A stretch of 64,000 nucleotides of DNA, from positions 62,001-126,000 of the forward strand of contig CALGVA010000054.1 in the NCBI GenBank assembly GCA_937920345.1, written 5' to 3'. The translations under genes were made by a program, and so were the position numbers. Position 1 is the first letter of the stretch, and each line of letters begins with the position of its first letter. Source of the stretch: an uncultured Lachnospiraceae bacterium (GTDB taxonomy: Bacteria; Bacillota; Clostridia; Lachnospirales; Lachnospiraceae). Shown in pieces: positions 31,541-41,413 of this stretch. The notes beneath the pieces were generated by a model, which was not told the origin of the DNA, did no database searches, and saw only the letters and a program-made list of their open reading frames with translations.

Positions 31541-33784
31541 TTACGGCATCGGGATCAACTCTCTGATCCGCTCCGCCAGTCCGGTATAGCGTCGGTTCTG
31601 ATAATTGTTCTCCACCATTTCACGCAGCGTCTTCCTGCTGCCGAGAATCGTCACGCAGCGCTTGGCTCTGGTCACTCCCGTATAGAGCAGATTTCTGTTA
31701 AAAAGCATTCTCGGGCCCGTCAGAAGCGGCATAATCACTGCCGGGTACTCACTTCCCTGCGACTTGTGTATCGTCACCGCATAAGCCAGTTCGATCTCAT
31801 CCAGCTGTCCGTAGGTATAAGTGACACGCCTGTGCTCATCAAACTCTACCACGATCTCCTGCGCATACTCATTGATCTGCCGGATCGTGCCGATATCGCC
31901 GTTAAAGATTCCGCTGCCTTTATCAATCGGAATCCCGTACCTGCTCACGACTTCCCATTCCAGCTGGTAGTTGTTCTTGATCTGCATAACCTTATCCTGT
32001 TCCCGAAACAGAACGTCACCCGCCGTATATTCCTTCTTATCCGCCGCCGGCGGATTGAGATATCTCTGCAGGATACCGTTGAGCGTCTCAACGCCCAGCA
32101 CGCCTTTGCGCATCGGCGTCAGCACCTGGATGTCATACGGCTGCGCGCCGACGTACGGCGGAAGCTTCTCTGTAATTAACTGTATCATATGTTTATAGAT
32201 TACATTTATGTCATTTCTTTCCAAAAAAAAGAAATCACGGCTCTTATTATCCAGTACAAGTTCCTCTCCTGCATGAATGCGGTGGGCATTCCAGACAATA
32301 TCACTCTCTCCCTTCTGGCGGAAAATTTTCTCCAGAATGACAGTCGGAACCCGTTCGCTGCTCATGATATCCTGCAGCACCTGTCCTGCCCCGACCGAGG
32401 GCAGCTGGTTGACATCCCCTACCATGATCAATCTGGTTCCTACCGTGACCGCCTTAAGAAGAGACTGTAAGAGGAAAATATCCACCATGGACATCTCATC
32501 TACAATGATCACATCCGCCTCCAGAGGATTCTCCTCATTGCGCTCAAAGCGTGCTGTTTTGGTTTCCTCAGACACTACGCCGTTCAGTTCCAGCATACGG
32601 TGTACCGTGCGGGATTCATATCCTGTCGCCTCCGTCATACGTTTCGCCGCTCTCCCGGTAGGCGCTGCCAGATAGATATCCATCCCCTCCGCCATAAAGT
32701 AACGTATGATCACATTGATCGTTGTCGTCTTACCCGTACCGGGACCGCCAGACAGAATAAAAAGACCGTTTTTTACACTTTCCAGCACGGCTTTCTTCTG
32801 CAGTGTATCCAGTGTAATGCCAAGTTCCTCCTCGATCCGGTCAATCTTTGTCATAATCGCTTCTTCTTCTGACGGCATAAGATCGCTTTCCATGGAAATG
32901 CGCAGATCATGCAGCATTCTGGCGCAGTTTAATTCCGCGTAGTAATAATTGCTCGCGTAGACCTTACATTCTTCCCCTTCCGACAACCGCTTCACCACCA
33001 GTTTCCTGTCCATCGCCAGATTAGCAATCTGAGGTTCCATAAGAGATCCGTCCAGCCCCAGCAGTCCGCCCGCCTTATCTAACAGAACACTCTGCGGCAG
33101 ATAACAGTGCCCTTCTCCGCCCGCCAGCATCAGCGTGTAAAGAAGCCCGCTTCTGATCCGGTAATCCGAATCCGTATGAATGCCGATCCTAGCCGCGATC
33201 TCGTCCGCAATACGAAATCCGATACCATGTATGTCTTCCGCAAGGCGGTAGGGATTCTCTTTCAGTATTCCGTACATCTGCGCACCGTAAGACTCATAGA
33301 TCCGAATCGCCAGGGTGTTGGAAATCCCGTATTTCTGCAGAAAAGTCATTGCTTCTCTGGCGTCCCGTTTCTCGTAAACCGTAACAGCAATCTCCCGCGC
33401 CTTACGTTCGCTGATTCCCTTGACTTCAGCCAGCCGTTCCGGCTCCTCCTCGATAATGCGGTAAGTATCCGCGCCGAACCGCTTCACGATCCTCGCCGCC
33501 AGCGCCGCTCCCACTCCCTTCACGGCGCCGGAACCCAGATATCTTTCTATGCCTTCCGCATCCTCAGGCGGGACGATCTGATACTGTTCTATCTTAAACT
33601 GCTCTCCGTAGATCGGATGCGTCGCATAACTTCCCTCCGCCTCGATCGTCTCTCCCTGATCCATGGTCTTAAAAAAGCCGACGCATGTAGTCTCTTTCCC
33701 GTCACCGACCAGATTCAGCACCGTATAGCCGTTGTCCTGATTGCGATATATAATATGTTCTATGAATCCTTTGATTTTTTCCAT
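31541..33784 (-). CDS. recD2: RecD2-type ATP-dependent DNA helicase
   Basis: This 747-residue 5'-3' helicase acts in DNA repair and fork processing without RecBC. The N-terminal OB and helix-hairpin-helix region (1-330) is followed by superfamily 1 motifs: Walker A GGPGTGKTTT, VIIVDEMSMVD, GDVNQLPSVGAGQ and the late motif AVTIHKSQGSEYPAVI. The preferred start is MEKIKGFIEHI at 33784; an upstream extension in frame is not conserved. No strong ribosome-binding site is visible. Confidence 0.95.
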   Translation of the reverse strand: MEKIKGFIEHIIYRNQDNGYTVLNLVGDGKETTCVGFFKTMDQGETIEAEGSYATHPIYGEQFKIEQYQIVPPEDAEGIERYLGSGAVKGVGAALAARIVKRFGADTYRIIEEEPERLAEVKGISERKAREIAVTVYEKRDAREAMTFLQKYGISNTLAIRIYESYGAQMYGILKENPYRLAEDIHGIGFRIADEIAARIGIHTDSDYRIRSGLLYTLMLAGGEGHCYLPQSVLLDKAGGLLGLDGSLMEPQIANLAMDRKLVVKRLSEGEECKVYASNYYYAELNCARMLHDLRISMESDLMPSEEEAIMTKIDRIEEELGITLDTLQKKAVLESVKNGLFILSGGPGTGKTTTINVIIRYFMAEGMDIYLAAPTGRAAKRMTEATGYESRTVHRMLELNGVVSEETKTARFERNEENPLEADVIIVDEMSMVDIFLLQSLLKAVTVGTRLIMVGDVNQLPSVGAGQVLQDIMSSERVPTVILEKIFRQKGESDIVWNAHRIHAGEELVLDNKSRDFFFLERNDINVIYKHMIQLITEKLPPYVGAQPYDIQVLTPMRKGVLGVETLNGILQRYLNPPAADKKEYTAGDVLFREQDKVMQIKNNYQLEWEVVSRYGIPIDKGSGIFNGDIGTIRQINEYAQEIVVEFDEHRRVTYTYGQLDEIELAYAVTIHKSQGSEYPAVIMPLLTGPRMLFNRNLLYTGVTRAKRCVTILGSRKTLREMVENNYQNRRYTGLAERIRELIPMP

Positions 33785-33927
33785 CTGTCCACGATACTTT
33801 CTGTCATCGAGCTGAAATGTATTACTGCAGATATGCCTATATGAGAATCCGAAGACAACAGCGGGCTGCCGGAACAGGCAGCCCACCCTTAATTTGAATA
33901 TTTGTTATAGTTCGACCTTGCGGCATT

Positions 33928-34287
33928 TTACATTTCGTAATTGCGTTTCGCCTGTTCATACAGCATATGCGCTAAAGAATTAGACTTTTCAGTCGCTGTC
34001 TGCTCGGAAATCTGCTTGATCGCTTCATCTTTAAAGCAGTCCACCATATGAGAGCCATAGCCTTCTTCTTCATCGTCATCGCCAAAGAGTTTGGTCGTCT
34101 TCTCCATCTCTTTATAAACCTGCTCCCAGAGATAAGCTTCAAACTGTTTGCAGGCATCTAACAGTGCGTCATCATCCGTTCCCTGCGCCTTCGCCGTATT
34201 CTCCAGATGACTCTGCAGGTTCTCCGCAGCAATTCTGTTCGTATCTGTCATATAGTCCGTATATTTCCCTAATCCTGTTAAATCCAT
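33928..34287 (-). CDS. flgJ: Rod-binding flagellar protein, FlgJ N-terminal type
   Basis: This 119-residue protein matches the FlgJ N-terminal rod-binding domain: DDALLDACKQFEAYLWEQVYKEM, then YGSHMVDCFKDEAIKQISEQ. It lacks the muramidase domain of proteobacterial FlgJ, as is usual in Firmicutes. The ATG at 34287 is preferred because GGAGATCA precedes it at good spacing; the ATG at 34299 sits one base from its site. It follows flhP by 109 bases. Confidence 0.9.
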   Translation of the reverse strand: MDLTGLGKYTDYMTDTNRIAAENLQSHLENTAKAQGTDDDALLDACKQFEAYLWEQVYKEMEKTTKLFGDDDEEEGYGSHMVDCFKDEAIKQISEQTATEKSNSLAHMLYEQAKRNYEM

Positions 34288-34396
34288 ATTGATCTCCATG
34301 CCTTTCTATAACCTGCCGGTTTGCGCCTCAGACACAATTGCCGGTTAAAAGATAAAGTCATCAGACTTATTTTAATCTATGACCGCTTTCCTGTTA

Positions 34397-35215
34397 TCAG
34401 CGCTTCAGATTATTTGCCGTCTCCATCATGGAATCGGAAGTCGTGATTGCCTTAGAGTTCATCTCATACGCACGCTGCGTGATAATCATGTTGACCATCT
34501 CATTGGCTACCTGCACATTAGAGCCTTCCAGATATCCCTGTATGATACGGCTCTTAGCCACATCCGGGTTCGTATCTTCATTGATCACACGGCCGCTGGC
34601 ATCCGTCACCTCGAACAGCGTATCGCCGACTCTCCTTAATCCGCCGGGATTGCTGAACTGGAATGTACCGATGGTTCTGCCAATGGGCTGCGGGTTATTC
34701 GCCTCATCGGGATAGCAGATCTGGCCGTCTTCCGTAATAGAAAGTTTACTTGCAATATAAGCTCTCGGCAGTTCGATCGCACGCCCCGTAGAATCCAGTA
34801 CCGGAAGTCCGTCCGCATTTGTCAGCATCATGCTCTGATTGTTGCCTAACGCCCATGTAAAATCACCGTTTCTGGTATAATAGGTTTCACCGTCCTCCCC
34901 GCGCAGTGCAAAGAATCCGTGACCCTCGATCGCAAAAGCCGTGTCGCTGTCGGCATCCATCAGGCTGCCCTGTCTGAATACGGAATTAATAGACGATGTA
35001 CGGACACCCAGACCGACCTGTGAAGATGTGGGCTTCGGATCACCGTTCGCCGTTGTGGTTACAGCCTGCAGATTCTGATACAGGAGTGACTTAAACTGTG
35101 CAACCTGCGTCTTATAACCTACTGAGTTTACGTTCGCCAAATTATTGGCGATCGTGTCCAAATTCGTCTGCTGTGCATTCATTCCGGTCGCTGCCGACCA
35201 TAAACTTCTAACCAT
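34397..35215 (-). CDS. flhP: Flagellar distal rod protein (FlgG family, FlhP-like)
   Basis: This 272-residue protein has the N-terminal rod motif SAATGMNAQQTNLDTIANNLANVNSVGYK and the C-terminal GYLEGSNVQVANEMVNMIITQRAYEMNSKAI. These flank the central FlgE/F/G beta domain. The order mbl-flhO-flhP is the Bacillus arrangement. It is exported by the flagellar type III system to build the rod. AGGAGG precedes the ATG. Confidence 0.93.
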   Translation of the reverse strand: MVRSLWSAATGMNAQQTNLDTIANNLANVNSVGYKTQVAQFKSLLYQNLQAVTTTANGDPKPTSSQVGLGVRTSSINSVFRQGSLMDADSDTAFAIEGHGFFALRGEDGETYYTRNGDFTWALGNNQSMMLTNADGLPVLDSTGRAIELPRAYIASKLSITEDGQICYPDEANNPQPIGRTIGTFQFSNPGGLRRVGDTLFEVTDASGRVINEDTNPDVAKSRIIQGYLEGSNVQVANEMVNMIITQRAYEMNSKAITTSDSMMETANNLKR

Positions 35216-35339
35216 GTCTGTGCCTCCTATATCTGATTATGTTATACATGTTATATTACTGTTTTATCATGACAGTTCTGTCTTCTTTCCCGCTGTCACG
35301 CATACTGCATAGCCAGTCTGTAACATCTTACCTTATTTT

Positions 35340-36386
35340 TTATCTGACTTTACCTAACTGATTGACCGCGATTTCCAGTGTATCGTCATATGTAGTGATC
35401 ACCTTCTGGTTGCTGTCGTACTGTCTCTGAATCGCAATCATGTTAACCATCTCTGTCACCGTGGAAACATTCGACTGCTCCAGATAACCCGCTCTGACCT
35501 GCGACTCGGATTCCTGTTCGAGTCTCCGCTTCGCCGCATCGTCGTCACTGCGTGCCGCCTCTAAAGCCTGCTGTGCTTCCGCTTCCCTGTTCTGTGCCGC
35601 CTGCAGCGCCGCCTGTTTCTCATCTACGTCCGCCGCATCCTGCGCCCTTGCAATGTTCAACGCTCTCTGCGCCATCGCGGTGTATGATCTCGCCCGCTGG
35701 TATACGGCCTCTGCGTTCTTCACCTCATCGCTGTCAACAATCTGGAAGAAGTTCTCCCCGAAATGCTCCAGCATATCATAATCTTCAAAATCCACCACGC
35801 CGATCTTCGCCACACGGGTACCGCTCTGGAATATCTCACCGTATACGTTGGTGCCGATCTCCGTATCATTCGGGTCCAGCTTGATGCGGCGTCTGTCTTC
35901 ATCCAGAACAAAGTCTCCATCCTGCGTCACCAGATAGCCCTGCGCATTCATGGTAAAGTTACCGTCGCGCGTATACTTCACCGAAGTGATATCCGCCTTA
36001 TTCGTATATTCTATCAGGAAAAATCCTCTGTCCGTCAGCGCGAAATCGAATGTATCGCCCGTCACCTTCATCGGTCCTTCCGAATAGTCCGTGTAATTCT
36101 CGCCGATCTTAACACCCAGATTCACACCGGTCCGGTCCACCCATCTGTCCGGATTATCTACCAGTTCCTCATCCAGACGCTTACCGATTCCGAGTCCTTT
36201 CGGAAGATTCCCCGCCTCGGACAGATCCTTGATCTTATAAGCCAGCAGGGTGTCAAATGCCTGACTTGTAGATCCTTCCTTCTTATAGCCGACCGTATCC
36301 GCATTCGCCAGATTGTTTGTCATGACATCCATTCTGTGCTGTTCATTAATCATTCCAGTGTACGCTGTGTACAATCCCTTAAGCAT
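35340..36386 (-). CDS. flhO: Flagellar rod protein (FlgF family, FlhO-like) with helical insertion
   Basis: This 348-residue protein has the rod N-terminus LYTAYTGMINEQHRMDVMTNNLANADTVGYKK, a central FlgE/F/G domain, and the C-terminal GYLEQSNVSTVTEMVNMIAIQRQYDSNQ. It is longer than the usual 255-280 residues. An inserted stretch at about 222-293, rich in Ala, Glu, Gln and Arg and predicted helical, separates the central domain from the C-terminal helix. It follows mbl by 88 bases. Confidence 0.92.
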   Translation of the reverse strand: MLKGLYTAYTGMINEQHRMDVMTNNLANADTVGYKKEGSTSQAFDTLLAYKIKDLSEAGNLPKGLGIGKRLDEELVDNPDRWVDRTGVNLGVKIGENYTDYSEGPMKVTGDTFDFALTDRGFFLIEYTNKADITSVKYTRDGNFTMNAQGYLVTQDGDFVLDEDRRRIKLDPNDTEIGTNVYGEIFQSGTRVAKIGVVDFEDYDMLEHFGENFFQIVDSDEVKNAEAVYQRARSYTAMAQRALNIARAQDAADVDEKQAALQAAQNREAEAQQALEAARSDDDAAKRRLEQESESQVRAGYLEQSNVSTVTEMVNMIAIQRQYDSNQKVITTYDDTLEIAVNQLGKVR

Positions 36387-36474
36387 AAGTATTCCGCCTC
36401 CCCGTCAGACACACTCCCGCACCTGACATATTTGTTTCCACGGACAGCCGCCCCTCAGACATGTCCGCACCAGA

Positions 36475-37467
36475 TCAATCCTCGCGGTAACCCGCCAGAA
36501 ATTCCACGTATTTACCCGTGCCGACAGCAACCGCCGTCATCGGGTCTTCCGCTGTCATTGTATTAATACCGGTCTTGGCCGCGATCAGATCTTCCAGTCC
36601 TCTCAGTAAGCTGCCGCCGCCGGTAAGTACGATTCCCCTGTCGGCAATATCCGCCGCAAGTTCCGGAGGTGTCTTCTCCAGAACACTGTGGATCGTCTCC
36701 ACGATCTGCACGGTTGTCTCATGCAGCGCTTCCTCTGTCTCCTCAGATGATACCTTAACGGTGCGGGGCAGACCTGTCACCAGATTACGTCCCCTGACAT
36801 CCATATAATCGACTTCCGGTCTCTTGAACGCCGAACCGATCTTTATTTTCAAATCCTCCGCCGTTCTCTCACCGATCAGCAGATTATGTTTCTTACGCAT
36901 GTAACGCACGATCGCCTCGTCAAAATCGTCTCCTGCAATCTTGATCGATGCGCTGACCACCGTACCGCCGAGTGAAATAACGGCAATATCCGATGTTCCG
37001 CCGCCGATATCCACGATCATGTTACCGCACGGCTTGGAGATATCTATGCCTGCACCGATCGCTGCCGCAATCGGTTCCTCAATAATGGACACTTCTCTGG
37101 CTCCCGCCTGATAGGTCGCATCCTCAACCGCTTTCTTCTCTACCTCCGTAACGCCGCTGGGTACGCACACCGCGATCCTGGGTTTCCGGAATGTCTTCTT
37201 ACCCAGAGCCTTCTGGATAAAATACTTCATCATCTTCTCCGTCACCTGATAATCGGAGATAACACCCTGACGCAAAGGTCTTACGGCAACGATGTTACCC
37301 GGCGTTCTTCCGAGCATCAGTCTTGCATCCTCACCGATTGCCTTGATCTTATTCGTGTCTCTATCGAAAGCAACAACAGAGGGCTCCTTCAATACAACGC
37401 CCTTGCCCCTGATGTATACCAATATGCTGGCTGTTCCCAAATCTATACCAATATCTGTGTATTGCAT
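36475..37467 (-). CDS. mbl: Actin-like cell-shape protein (MreB/Mbl)
   Basis: This 330-residue actin homologue guides peptidoglycan synthesis along the cell cylinder. Nucleotide-binding motifs are DIGIDLGTASILVYIRGKG, VDIGGGTSDIAVISLGG and GIVLTGGGSLLRGL. Its position directly before flhO and flhP is that of mbl in Bacillus, which favours Mbl over MreB; mreC and mreD are absent nearby. It has a clear promoter (37538-37565). Confidence 0.93.
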   Translation of the reverse strand: MQYTDIGIDLGTASILVYIRGKGVVLKEPSVVAFDRDTNKIKAIGEDARLMLGRTPGNIVAVRPLRQGVISDYQVTEKMMKYFIQKALGKKTFRKPRIAVCVPSGVTEVEKKAVEDATYQAGAREVSIIEEPIAAAIGAGIDISKPCGNMIVDIGGGTSDIAVISLGGTVVSASIKIAGDDFDEAIVRYMRKKHNLLIGERTAEDLKIKIGSAFKRPEVDYMDVRGRNLVTGLPRTVKVSSEETEEALHETTVQIVETIHSVLEKTPPELAADIADRGIVLTGGGSLLRGLEDLIAAKTGINTMTAEDPMTAVAVGTGKYVEFLAGYRED

Positions 37468-37537
37468 TTCCCTTCGATCCCCTTTCCCGTGGTCTCTCTA
37501 TAATAATTTCCAAAAATAAGCGCAATATGCTGGATAT

Positions 37538-37565
37538 ATTATAACCTAAAGAAATGGTTTTTCAA
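37538..37565 (-). promoter_or_regulatory. Promoter of mbl
   Basis: Minus-strand TTGAAA (37560-37565), a 16-base spacer, then TATAAT (37538-37543). Confidence 0.6.
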
Positions 37566-37584
37566 AGGTTTTTATTATTATTTT

Positions 37585-37638
37585 TGAAAAAAATGAAAAA
37601 CACCAAAAACAGAACGGTTCCTTCCGCCCTGTTTTTGG
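37585..37638 (-). terminator. Terminator between the Glu-rich gene and mbl
   Basis: Perfect 10-bp stem CCAAAAACAG / CTGTTTTTGG (37603-37638) with an inner CGG/CCG pair; on the minus strand a T-rich tail follows. Confidence 0.7.
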
Positions 37639-37748
37639 CTTCCATGCCTTACGTTTAACTTATCGGCGCATCTGCTGTTTTTCTTAACCCCATCAGGCAG
37701 AAAAAATGCAGATTTCTACTGCCATATATTGGCAAAACCGGTCTGTAC

Positions 37749-38390
37749 TCAAAGCCGGACATCAACAGGTCTGTATAATCGGGCGGCATATTCCCCGGAT
37801 TGTGTCAGGTAAGCGTCCGCCACCAGACTCTGCTGCGCGGTGCTGACAATATCCTCTGTCTGCAAAACATCCACACCCGTCTCAGCATCCTGAACCTGTA
37901 CATCCGTCTCTTCCGGAAGAACGTCTTTCAGTTCATCCTGCATCTCTTCCGTCTCTTCCAGCACTTCTTCGACTACTTCCTGCAGTTCTTCCATAATGCC
38001 GTCGCTCTCGATTCCCATCGCTTCTTCCGCAAGCTCTTCCAATCTCTCTTCCGGCGTCTTGGGTTCCATTTTCTCCACAGCCTCGGCAATTTTCTCGCCG
38101 CGTTCCCGCGATTCATCCATCATATGCATCATCTGCTCATTGTTATAAGCCACTTTTGCCGCGGCAATCTGATCCTCGTAGGAATGAAACATCTCAAGTT
38201 TCTTCGCTATTTCCTCCACGGTTTCACAATGCATATTCTTCAGATTGTCCTTCTGTTTTTCAAAAAAAGCAATCTTATTGTCACGTTCCTCCTGCCGCGC
38301 AGCTTTCTGCTGCGTGCTCTTTAAACCGCGGTCTGCAAACAGATTGCCGCCGTATAAAGAGTTGTGATTCCCCCGCATACTAATATTCAT
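37749..38390 (-). CDS. Glu-rich helical protein of unknown function
   Basis: This 213-residue soluble protein is mostly helical and very acidic in the middle (about 95-160: repeats of Glu-Glu with Leu, Val and Met). It starts MNISMRGNHNSLYGGNLFADRG and ends with a possible small folded tail (SLVADAYLTQSGEYAARLYRPV). No family is recognised. The ATG at 38390 is eight bases from GGAGG. A GACGATAT sequence about 50 bases upstream resembles the -10 of flagellar sigma (SigD) promoters, but the -35 is poor. Proximity to rod genes hints at a motility or envelope role. Confidence 0.65.
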   Translation of the reverse strand: MNISMRGNHNSLYGGNLFADRGLKSTQQKAARQEERDNKIAFFEKQKDNLKNMHCETVEEIAKKLEMFHSYEDQIAAAKVAYNNEQMMHMMDESRERGEKIAEAVEKMEPKTPEERLEELAEEAMGIESDGIMEELQEVVEEVLEETEEMQDELKDVLPEETDVQVQDAETGVDVLQTEDIVSTAQQSLVADAYLTQSGEYAARLYRPVDVRL

Positions 38391-38487
38391 AGGCATGACC
38401 TCCCCGGGCTGTGTGTAGCTTGCAATTTACATCCCGCTTAATATATCGTCATGCATTTCTCTGGCATAAAGCGTATTTCCGGGTCTT

Positions 38488-41364
38488 TCATGTCAGTTTT
38501 TCCTCATTTGGCGACATCTTTTCCAGCATCTTCTTCACGTAGATACCCGTATAGGAATCCGGATTCTGTGCAATCTTCTCCGGCGTACCCTGTGCAATCA
38601 CAGTTCCGCCGCCGTCACCGCCCTCCGGACCCATATCAATAATGTAGTCCGCCGTCTTGATCACATCCAGGTTATGCTCGATCACCACCACCGTATTGCC
38701 GCCCTCTGCCAGCTTGTGCAGAATATCCACCAGCTTGTGCACATCCGCAAAGTGGAGCCCGGTCGTAGGCTCGTCCAGGATATAGATTGTCCTGCCCGTG
38801 CTGCGCTTGCTCAGTTCCGTCGCCAGCTTAATACGCTGCGCCTCGCCGCCGGATAATGTGGTAGATGGCTGACCGAGTTTCACATAGGACAGTCCCACGT
38901 CATATAATGTCTCTATCTTACGGCGGATGGAAGGCAGATTTTCAAAGAACGGCACTGCCTCTTCCACCGTCATATCCAGTACGTCAAATATGCTCTTGCC
39001 CTTATACTTGACTTCCAGCGTCTCTCTGTTATACCGCTTGCCGCCGCACACTTCGCAGGGCACATACACATCCGGCAGGAAATGCATCTCGATCTTAATG
39101 ATGCCGTCGCCGCCGCACGCCTCGCAGCGTCCGCCTTTCACGTTAAAGCTGAAACGGCCTTTCTTATATCCCCTTGCTTTCGCGTCCTGGGTCGAAGCAA
39201 ACAAATCCCTGATCTGATCAAACACCCCTGTGTAAGTAGCCGGATTTGATCTCGGCGTCCTGCCGATCGGCGACTGGTCGATGTCAATTACCTTATCTAA
39301 CTGTTCGATCCCCTCGATCTTAAGATGTCTGCCGGGAATGCAGCGCGCCCGGTTTAAATCTCTTGCCAGATGTTTGTAGAGAATTTCGTTGACCAGAGAG
39401 CTTTTGCCCGAACCGGACACACCGGTCACGCAAGTCATGATACCAAGCGGAATCTTCACATCTATTTTCTTCAGATTGTTCTCTTCGGCACCTTTGACAG
39501 TCAGATAGCCCGCAGGTTTTCTTCTCTTGGACGGTACCGGGATCTGTAATTTGCCGCTAAGGTACTGTCCCGTGATGGATTCCTCCACCTGCATGATCTC
39601 CTCCGCCGTGCCCTGCGCTACCACTGCTCCACCGTGGGAACCTGCTCCCGGACCGATATCCACAACATGATCCGCCGCCAGCATCGTATCCTCGTCATGC
39701 TCCACCACGATCAGCGTATTGCCCAGGTCTTTCAGATTCTTGAGCGCCGCGATCAGCTTGTCATTATCTCTCTGATGCAGTCCGATGCTGGGCTCGTCCA
39801 GAATATAGCAGACGCCCACCAGACCGGAACCGATCTGCGTTGCCAGACGGATTCGCTGCGCCTCGCCGCCGGACAGACTTCCGGTTGCCCTGGAAAGCGA
39901 CAGGTACTCCAGACCGACTTCCATCAGGAACCCGACACGGGCACGAATCTCCTTTAATATGCGTTTTCCGATCAGTTCCTGCTGGGATGTCAGTTTCATA
40001 TCCCCTATGAAGGCATGCAGATTCTTGATGGATACGGAAGTAATCTCATAAATGTTCTTATCGCAGACGGTCACTGCCAGCGACTCCTTCTTCAGACGCA
40101 TGCCTTTACATTCTTTACAGGGCGTGATGCGCATATAGCTCTCATATTCCTGCTTAATCAAATCAGATCCGGTCTCCCGGTATTTCCGTTCCATGTTCTT
40201 GATCAGACCTTCAAAAGCAATCGGATAAACGCCCTTGCCTCTCTGGCCCTCATAGTAGACGTCCACTTTCCTGCCGTCGGTACCGTAGCATATAACGTCC
40301 TGCGCCTGCTGCGAAAGCTGTTCATACGGCGTGTCCAGACTGAATTTATAAGTCTTGGCAAGCGCCTGCAGAAGCGCATTCGTAAAGCTCCCCTCCGAGC
40401 CGCTCGACTGCCATCCCATAGAGGTGATCGCTCCCTGACTCAGACTGAGGCTCTTGTCGGGAATCATCAGGTCAATATCAAACTCCATCTTATAGCCCAG
40501 TCCGAAACACTCCGGGCAGGCACCAAACGGATTATTGAAAGAAAAGCTTCTCGGCTCAATCTCTCCAATGCTGATCCCGCAGTCGGGACAGGCAAAATTC
40601 TGGCTGAAGTTCACCGACTCACCGCCGATCACATCCAGTACCATCTGCCCTTCCGCCAATGCAAAGACATTCTCGATAGAATCCGTCAGACGTCTCTCTA
40701 TGCCCTCTTTCACAACAAGGCGGTCCACGATGATCTCTATATTATGCTTGATATTCTTCTCCATCGGAATCTCTTCGGACAGATCATACAGGTTGCCGTC
40801 CACGCGCACGCGCACATAGCCGCTCTTCTTCGCGCGTTCGAACACCTTGGCATGTTCACCCTTCCTGCCCCGCACGACCGGTGCAAGAAGCTGTATCTTC
40901 GTTCCCTCCGGCATGGTCAGGATCTGATCCACGATCTGGTCTACCGTCTGCCGCCTGATCTCCCGTCCGCACTTCGGACAATGGGGAATACCGATTCTCG
41001 CATACAGCAGTCTGAAATAATCATAGATCTCTGTCACCGTACCCACCGTAGAACGGGGATTTCTGTTGGTCGATTTCTGATCAATAGAGATCGCCGGAGA
41101 CAGCCCTTCTATCTTCTCCACATTGGGCTTCTCCATCTGTCCTAAGAATTGTCTCGCATAGGAAGACAGAGACTCCATATATCTTCTCTGTCCCTCGGCA
41201 TAGATCGTGTCAAAAGCAAGCGAAGACTTGCCCGAGCCGGACAGTCCCGTGAGGACGACAAACTCGTTTCTCGGAATATCCACATTTAAATTCTTTAAAT
41301 TATGTTCATTTGCCCCGCGAATCTTGATATATTCCCGCGGACGCATCTTGATCGTATCTGACAT
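38488..41364 (-). CDS. uvrA: Excinuclease ABC subunit A
   Basis: This 958-residue dimeric ATPase finds bulky DNA lesions in nucleotide excision repair. It has two ABC modules (Walker A GLSGSGKSSLAF and GVSGSGKSSLVN; signatures GSLSGGEAQRIRLA and TTLSGGEAQRIKLA) and zinc modules (CPKCGREI, CPDCGIS, CEACGGDG, CEVCGGKR). The ATG at 41364 follows GGAGGCAGCT. It follows uvrB by 49 bases and shares its promoter. Confidence 0.97.
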   Translation of the reverse strand: MSDTIKMRPREYIKIRGANEHNLKNLNVDIPRNEFVVLTGLSGSGKSSLAFDTIYAEGQRRYMESLSSYARQFLGQMEKPNVEKIEGLSPAISIDQKSTNRNPRSTVGTVTEIYDYFRLLYARIGIPHCPKCGREIRRQTVDQIVDQILTMPEGTKIQLLAPVVRGRKGEHAKVFERAKKSGYVRVRVDGNLYDLSEEIPMEKNIKHNIEIIVDRLVVKEGIERRLTDSIENVFALAEGQMVLDVIGGESVNFSQNFACPDCGISIGEIEPRSFSFNNPFGACPECFGLGYKMEFDIDLMIPDKSLSLSQGAITSMGWQSSGSEGSFTNALLQALAKTYKFSLDTPYEQLSQQAQDVICYGTDGRKVDVYYEGQRGKGVYPIAFEGLIKNMERKYRETGSDLIKQEYESYMRITPCKECKGMRLKKESLAVTVCDKNIYEITSVSIKNLHAFIGDMKLTSQQELIGKRILKEIRARVGFLMEVGLEYLSLSRATGSLSGGEAQRIRLATQIGSGLVGVCYILDEPSIGLHQRDNDKLIAALKNLKDLGNTLIVVEHDEDTMLAADHVVDIGPGAGSHGGAVVAQGTAEEIMQVEESITGQYLSGKLQIPVPSKRRKPAGYLTVKGAEENNLKKIDVKIPLGIMTCVTGVSGSGKSSLVNEILYKHLARDLNRARCIPGRHLKIEGIEQLDKVIDIDQSPIGRTPRSNPATYTGVFDQIRDLFASTQDAKARGYKKGRFSFNVKGGRCEACGGDGIIKIEMHFLPDVYVPCEVCGGKRYNRETLEVKYKGKSIFDVLDMTVEEAVPFFENLPSIRRKIETLYDVGLSYVKLGQPSTTLSGGEAQRIKLATELSKRSTGRTIYILDEPTTGLHFADVHKLVDILHKLAEGGNTVVVIEHNLDVIKTADYIIDMGPEGGDGGGTVIAQGTPEKIAQNPDSYTGIYVKKMLEKMSPNEEKLT

Positions 41365-41413
41365 AGCTGCCTCCATGTATTTTTATCTCCGGAAATCCGG
41401 CTCAAAGAATCCG

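Noticed and set aside
31106..32179. Plus-strand frame of 357 codons
   Set aside because: Antisense to comFC and recD2, low-complexity His/Arg-rich product.
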